Part shown: positions 61,828 through 64,000 of the stretch, in pieces | How positions within the stretch are numbered: position 1 is the stretch's first letter | How the letters are laid out: each line of letters begins with the position of its first letter | Origin: Marisediminitalea oceani | GTDB lineage: Bacteria > Pseudomonadota > Gammaproteobacteria > Enterobacterales > Alteromonadaceae | Assembly: GCF_003731635.1 (NCBI RefSeq) | Contig: NZ_RCUA01000089.1 | Coordinates: forward strand, 1 to 64,000 | Reading direction: 5' to 3' | DNA: 64,000 nucleotides | The notes under the pieces: model-generated | The model's database searches: none | Told to the model about the DNA's origin: nothing | Seen by the model: the letters and a program-made list of their open reading frames with translations, nothing else | Made by a program: the position numbers and the translations under genes

Positions 61828-62681
61828 GACTCGGTGTGATTAAGCCAAACCACGTTGTGCTGGCATTGCGTGCCTAAACGTGGGCAAAGTTCAGTCAGGC
61901 TATTGGTTAAAATGGTGTCGATTTGCCAGGCCGGGTTAATAAAGCACACGCCGGAACCATACATGCCGGTATCGGCGTCTTTATCCTGGGCCAGCAGTTC
62001 TACCTGCAATACATTGTGATTAAGCCTGGAAAGGGTCTGGCACATGGCTTCAGATTCCCCCGTCTTATCGCCGGCACGGGCCGACAACAACGGATACCAA
62101 ATCAGAATTTGCGCCTGAGGCCAGCGTTTTAAGCACTCTTTTACCGCGTTGATCACGGCCTGATATTCGCTGCGTGACTCATAGGGCGGATCGATAAGCA
62201 CCGCGCCACGGTTAGGCTTAGGCGGCGATAAAGCGACCAGGCCTTCCAGGCCGTCACGAAAGTGACTATGAATCTGCCCCTGCCCTTTATGGCGTTTAAG
62301 CACCCCTTTTAAATTTGCAAATTCGCCGGGGTGTAATTCCATCACGTGCAAAGCATCGTTGGCTCGCAGTAAATCCGCAGCCAGTACCGGTGACCCCGGG
62401 TACTCATTGTTATTGCGATATAACGCCAGCGCGGCCAGATAATCGACGAGCAGCGGATCCTGCGGTGAAAACTGATCCAGCTTCACAACGCCGTCTTTGT
62501 ACTCACCGGTTTTATTGGCCTGTTCAGAGTCTAGACTGTAACAGCCCGAGCCGCCGTGGGTATCAATCAGGTTAAACGGCTTGTTTTTCTGCTTCAGGCG
62601 ATTAATAACGGCCTGCCAGCAGAGATGTTTGAGTATGTCGGCATGATTACCGGCGTGATAACCGTGTTGGTAACTCAGCAA
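61824..62681 (-). CDS. rlmJ: 23S rRNA m6A2030 methyltransferase RlmJ
   Basis: This 285-residue protein matches RlmJ from its start (MLSYQHGYHAGNHADILKH), with DTHGGSGCYSLDS forming the AdoMet site and the catalytic LIDPPYE motif near residue 166. It methylates adenine 2030 of 23S rRNA. It overlaps the downstream kinase-like gene by four bases. A perfect 11-base hairpin lies upstream, between it and the E2 gene. Confidence 0.95.
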   Translation of the reverse strand: MLSYQHGYHAGNHADILKHLCWQAVINRLKQKNKPFNLIDTHGGSGCYSLDSEQANKTGEYKDGVVKLDQFSPQDPLLVDYLAALALYRNNNEYPGSPVLAADLLRANDALHVMELHPGEFANLKGVLKRHKGQGQIHSHFRDGLEGLVALSPPKPNRGAVLIDPPYESRSEYQAVINAVKECLKRWPQAQILIWYPLLSARAGDKTGESEAMCQTLSRLNHNVLQVELLAQDKDADTGMYGSGVCFINPAWQIDTILTNSLTELCPRLGTQCQHNVVWLNHTES

Positions 62682-62737
62682 AATAGTGCTCTCTCTTGAA
62701 ACCTGTTATCAGGATCTCCGAACCCTGGATGCAGGCG

Positions 62738-62762
62738 AAACTTGCGCGAATCGCGCAAGTTT
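62738..62762. repeat. Perfect 11-bp hairpin between E2 gene and rlmJ
   Basis: AAACTTGCGCG and CGCGCAAGTTT are perfectly complementary around AAT. Only three T residues follow on either strand, so it may be a weak terminator of the E2 gene, an mRNA-stabilising structure, or a site for a dimeric protein. Confidence 0.6.
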
Positions 62763-62799
62763 ATCGCCCGCGGCACCAAGATACCAGTGTCGCAGTGGG

Positions 62800-64000
62800 T
62801 TAACGTAATTTGCTTAACATTTTGAGCGGATTGGACAGATAATCCAGCCATACATTATTAAACCGTACCATGGTAGCGCCGTCGATAACCCGGTGGTCGG
62901 CCGACCAGCTTACCTGCATCACAGACTGACTGATAACCTGTTGCTGGTCATCAAATCGCGGCAACTGCTGTATTTTACCCAGCGCCACAATGGCCAGTTC
63001 AGGGTAATTAATAATCGGTGTGGCGGTCGTGCCGCCCAGTACACCCACATTGGAAATGCTAATCGTACCGCCTTTCAGGTCACTACTACTCACTTTACCC
63101 TGCTTGGCATCGGTAACAATGCGCTGCATGGCCTCCGCGATTTCCAGCACACTCAGGTTCTGCACCTGTTTAATGTTTGGTACCAGTAAACCGGCACTAC
63201 TATCTACCGCAAAACCAATATTGTGGTCGTCAAAGTAGGTCATGGCGTTGCCATCCTCACTGAGACGGGCATTAAACTGCGAAAATTCCGTTAAGCATAA
63301 CGACAAGGCCTTAATGAAAAACGGCATAAAGGTCAGCTTAATATCCGCATCGGCAAACTGTGCCTTTAACGACCCTTTAAGCGCAATGAGCGGATCCATC
63401 ACCAGCTCATCCGACACGGTAAAATGCGGAATAGTGCTCACCGAGCGAACCATCTGTTTCGCCATGGCTTTTTGCACCGGCGTTAACGGCACGGTGCGGC
63501 TTGCCTGCTCTGCGGCCACGGTATTTTCTGCCTGAGAAGTGGTTTGCGCCGAACTCTGCTGACCTTGTTGCAGCGCATTAAGTACATCCTGTTTCAGTAC
63601 CCGACCTTTTTTACCGGTTGGGGTAATGTCCTGCAGGGCAAGGTTATTCTCTTTAGCCAGGCGGCGAACTGCCGGACTGGCCGGCACCTTACCTTCAATC
63701 ACTTTGGGTGGCTCGAACCCACCTTCCTGAAAACCGGTGGGTACCGTTTTGCCCGGAGCTGGCGGTGATGCCTGCACAGTGGTTTCATTACTGGCGGTGG
63801 TTGCGCCTGAACTCCCCCCGGCACCTTCTTGCTCGACCGATAAATCAAATAAAGGCTCATGCACTTTGGCAATCTGCCCGACCTCGTGATAACGCTTAAC
63901 GAGCGTACCGGCATGCTTAGCGGGAATTTCCACCACGGCTTTATCGGTCATCACTTCAACAACCACCTCATCCTCGGCGACAAACTCGCCGGCATCGATG
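62800..64000 (-). CDS. bkdB: Branched-chain 2-oxoacid dehydrogenase E2 (lipoamide acyltransferase), 5' end outside window
   Basis: This is the C-terminal 400 residues of an E2 enzyme; the frame is open to the right edge, so the gene starts beyond it. Visible parts are the end of the lipoyl domain with the modified lysine in VMTDKAVVEIP, an E3-binding domain (SPAVRRLAKENNLAL...GRVLKQDVL region), and the acyltransferase domain with the active site SADHRVIDGATMVRF. The ATM after DHRVIDG and a short end suggest the branched-chain rather than the pyruvate enzyme. The E1 and E3 genes are expected upstream, outside the window. The symbol follows the Pseudomonas convention. Confidence 0.88.
   Translation of the reverse strand, partial: IDAGEFVAEDEVVVEVMTDKAVVEIPAKHAGTLVKRYHEVGQIAKVHEPLFDLSVEQEGAGGSSGATTASNETTVQASPPAPGKTVPTGFQEGGFEPPKVIEGKVPASPAVRRLAKENNLALQDITPTGKKGRVLKQDVLNALQQGQQSSAQTTSQAENTVAAEQASRTVPLTPVQKAMAKQMVRSVSTIPHFTVSDELVMDPLIALKGSLKAQFADADIKLTFMPFFIKALSLCLTEFSQFNARLSEDGNAMTYFDDHNIGFAVDSSAGLLVPNIKQVQNLSVLEIAEAMQRIVTDAKQGKVSSSDLKGGTISISNVGVLGGTTATPIINYPELAIVALGKIQQLPRFDDQQQVISQSVMQVSWSADHRVIDGATMVRFNNVWLDYLSNPLKMLSKLR

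Noticed and set aside
1-64000. CRISPR arrays, tRNA or rRNA genes, insertion sequences, prophage
   Set aside because: No repeat-spacer pattern, cloverleaf, rRNA stretch, transposase or phage gene was found on reading both strands.

Overview
The window looks like a chromosomal segment of a marine gammaproteobacterium of the order Alteromonadales (Alteromonas/Aestuariibacter/Salinimonas-like). This rests on protein resemblance and on the conserved block fabA, rmf, DUF3466, uup, glutaredoxin-like, rlmKL, pyrD, large NAD-glutamate dehydrogenase. I saw no rRNA, tRNA, insertion sequence, phage gene or CRISPR array. Most genes lie on the minus strand and base composition looks even.

Layout. 1-7.2 kb: two divergent phosphoribosyltransferase paralogues (one cut short), an orphan protein, a hybrid histidine kinase with a periplasmic sensor, a YgjP-type metallopeptidase with UPF0231, a lipoprotein, an HExxH protein and a catechol 2,3-dioxygenase standing alone. 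7.2-15 kb: a secreted amidohydrolase, an RMD1-family membrane protein, a PAS-GGDEF diguanylate cyclase, the acuR-acuI pair (acrylate/DMSP metabolism) with two matching operators around its -10 box, and a periplasmic binding protein. 15-19.5 kb: the Anbu proteasome-like cluster (alpha-E protein, circularly permuted ATP-grasp, Anbu peptidase, zinc metallopeptidase). 19.5-24.4 kb: a light-response cluster with a class I photolyase, an Fe-S photolyase/cryptochrome, DUF2256 and a divergent DASH cryptochrome.

24.6-38.6 kb: the housekeeping block. It starts with fabA, which carries a recognisable FabR operator, and includes rmf at 25211-25387. 38.7-45.7 kb: an envelope module of DUF1302 outer-membrane protein, DUF1329 protein, YCF48 beta-propeller and RND/MMPL transporter, split by a strong internal hairpin. 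45.8-55.9 kb: DUF2835, pepN, an nhaC antiporter gene interrupted by an in-frame amber codon, an NSS transporter, prc, proQ, an acidic orphan, msrC and a SIMPL protein. 55.9-64 kb: a SpmA/SpmB-like membrane protein, a serine/alanine-glyoxylate aminotransferase, an intergenic region with a probable trans-acting small RNA, tesB, a protein kinase-like gene overlapping rlmJ, and the 3' part of a branched-chain 2-oxoacid dehydrogenase E2 gene that runs off the window.

The items most worth a second look are the three-stem-loop small RNA near 58.86-58.96 kb, the Anbu cluster without a neighbouring transglutaminase, the amber-interrupted nhaC, and the envelope module with its internal terminator.
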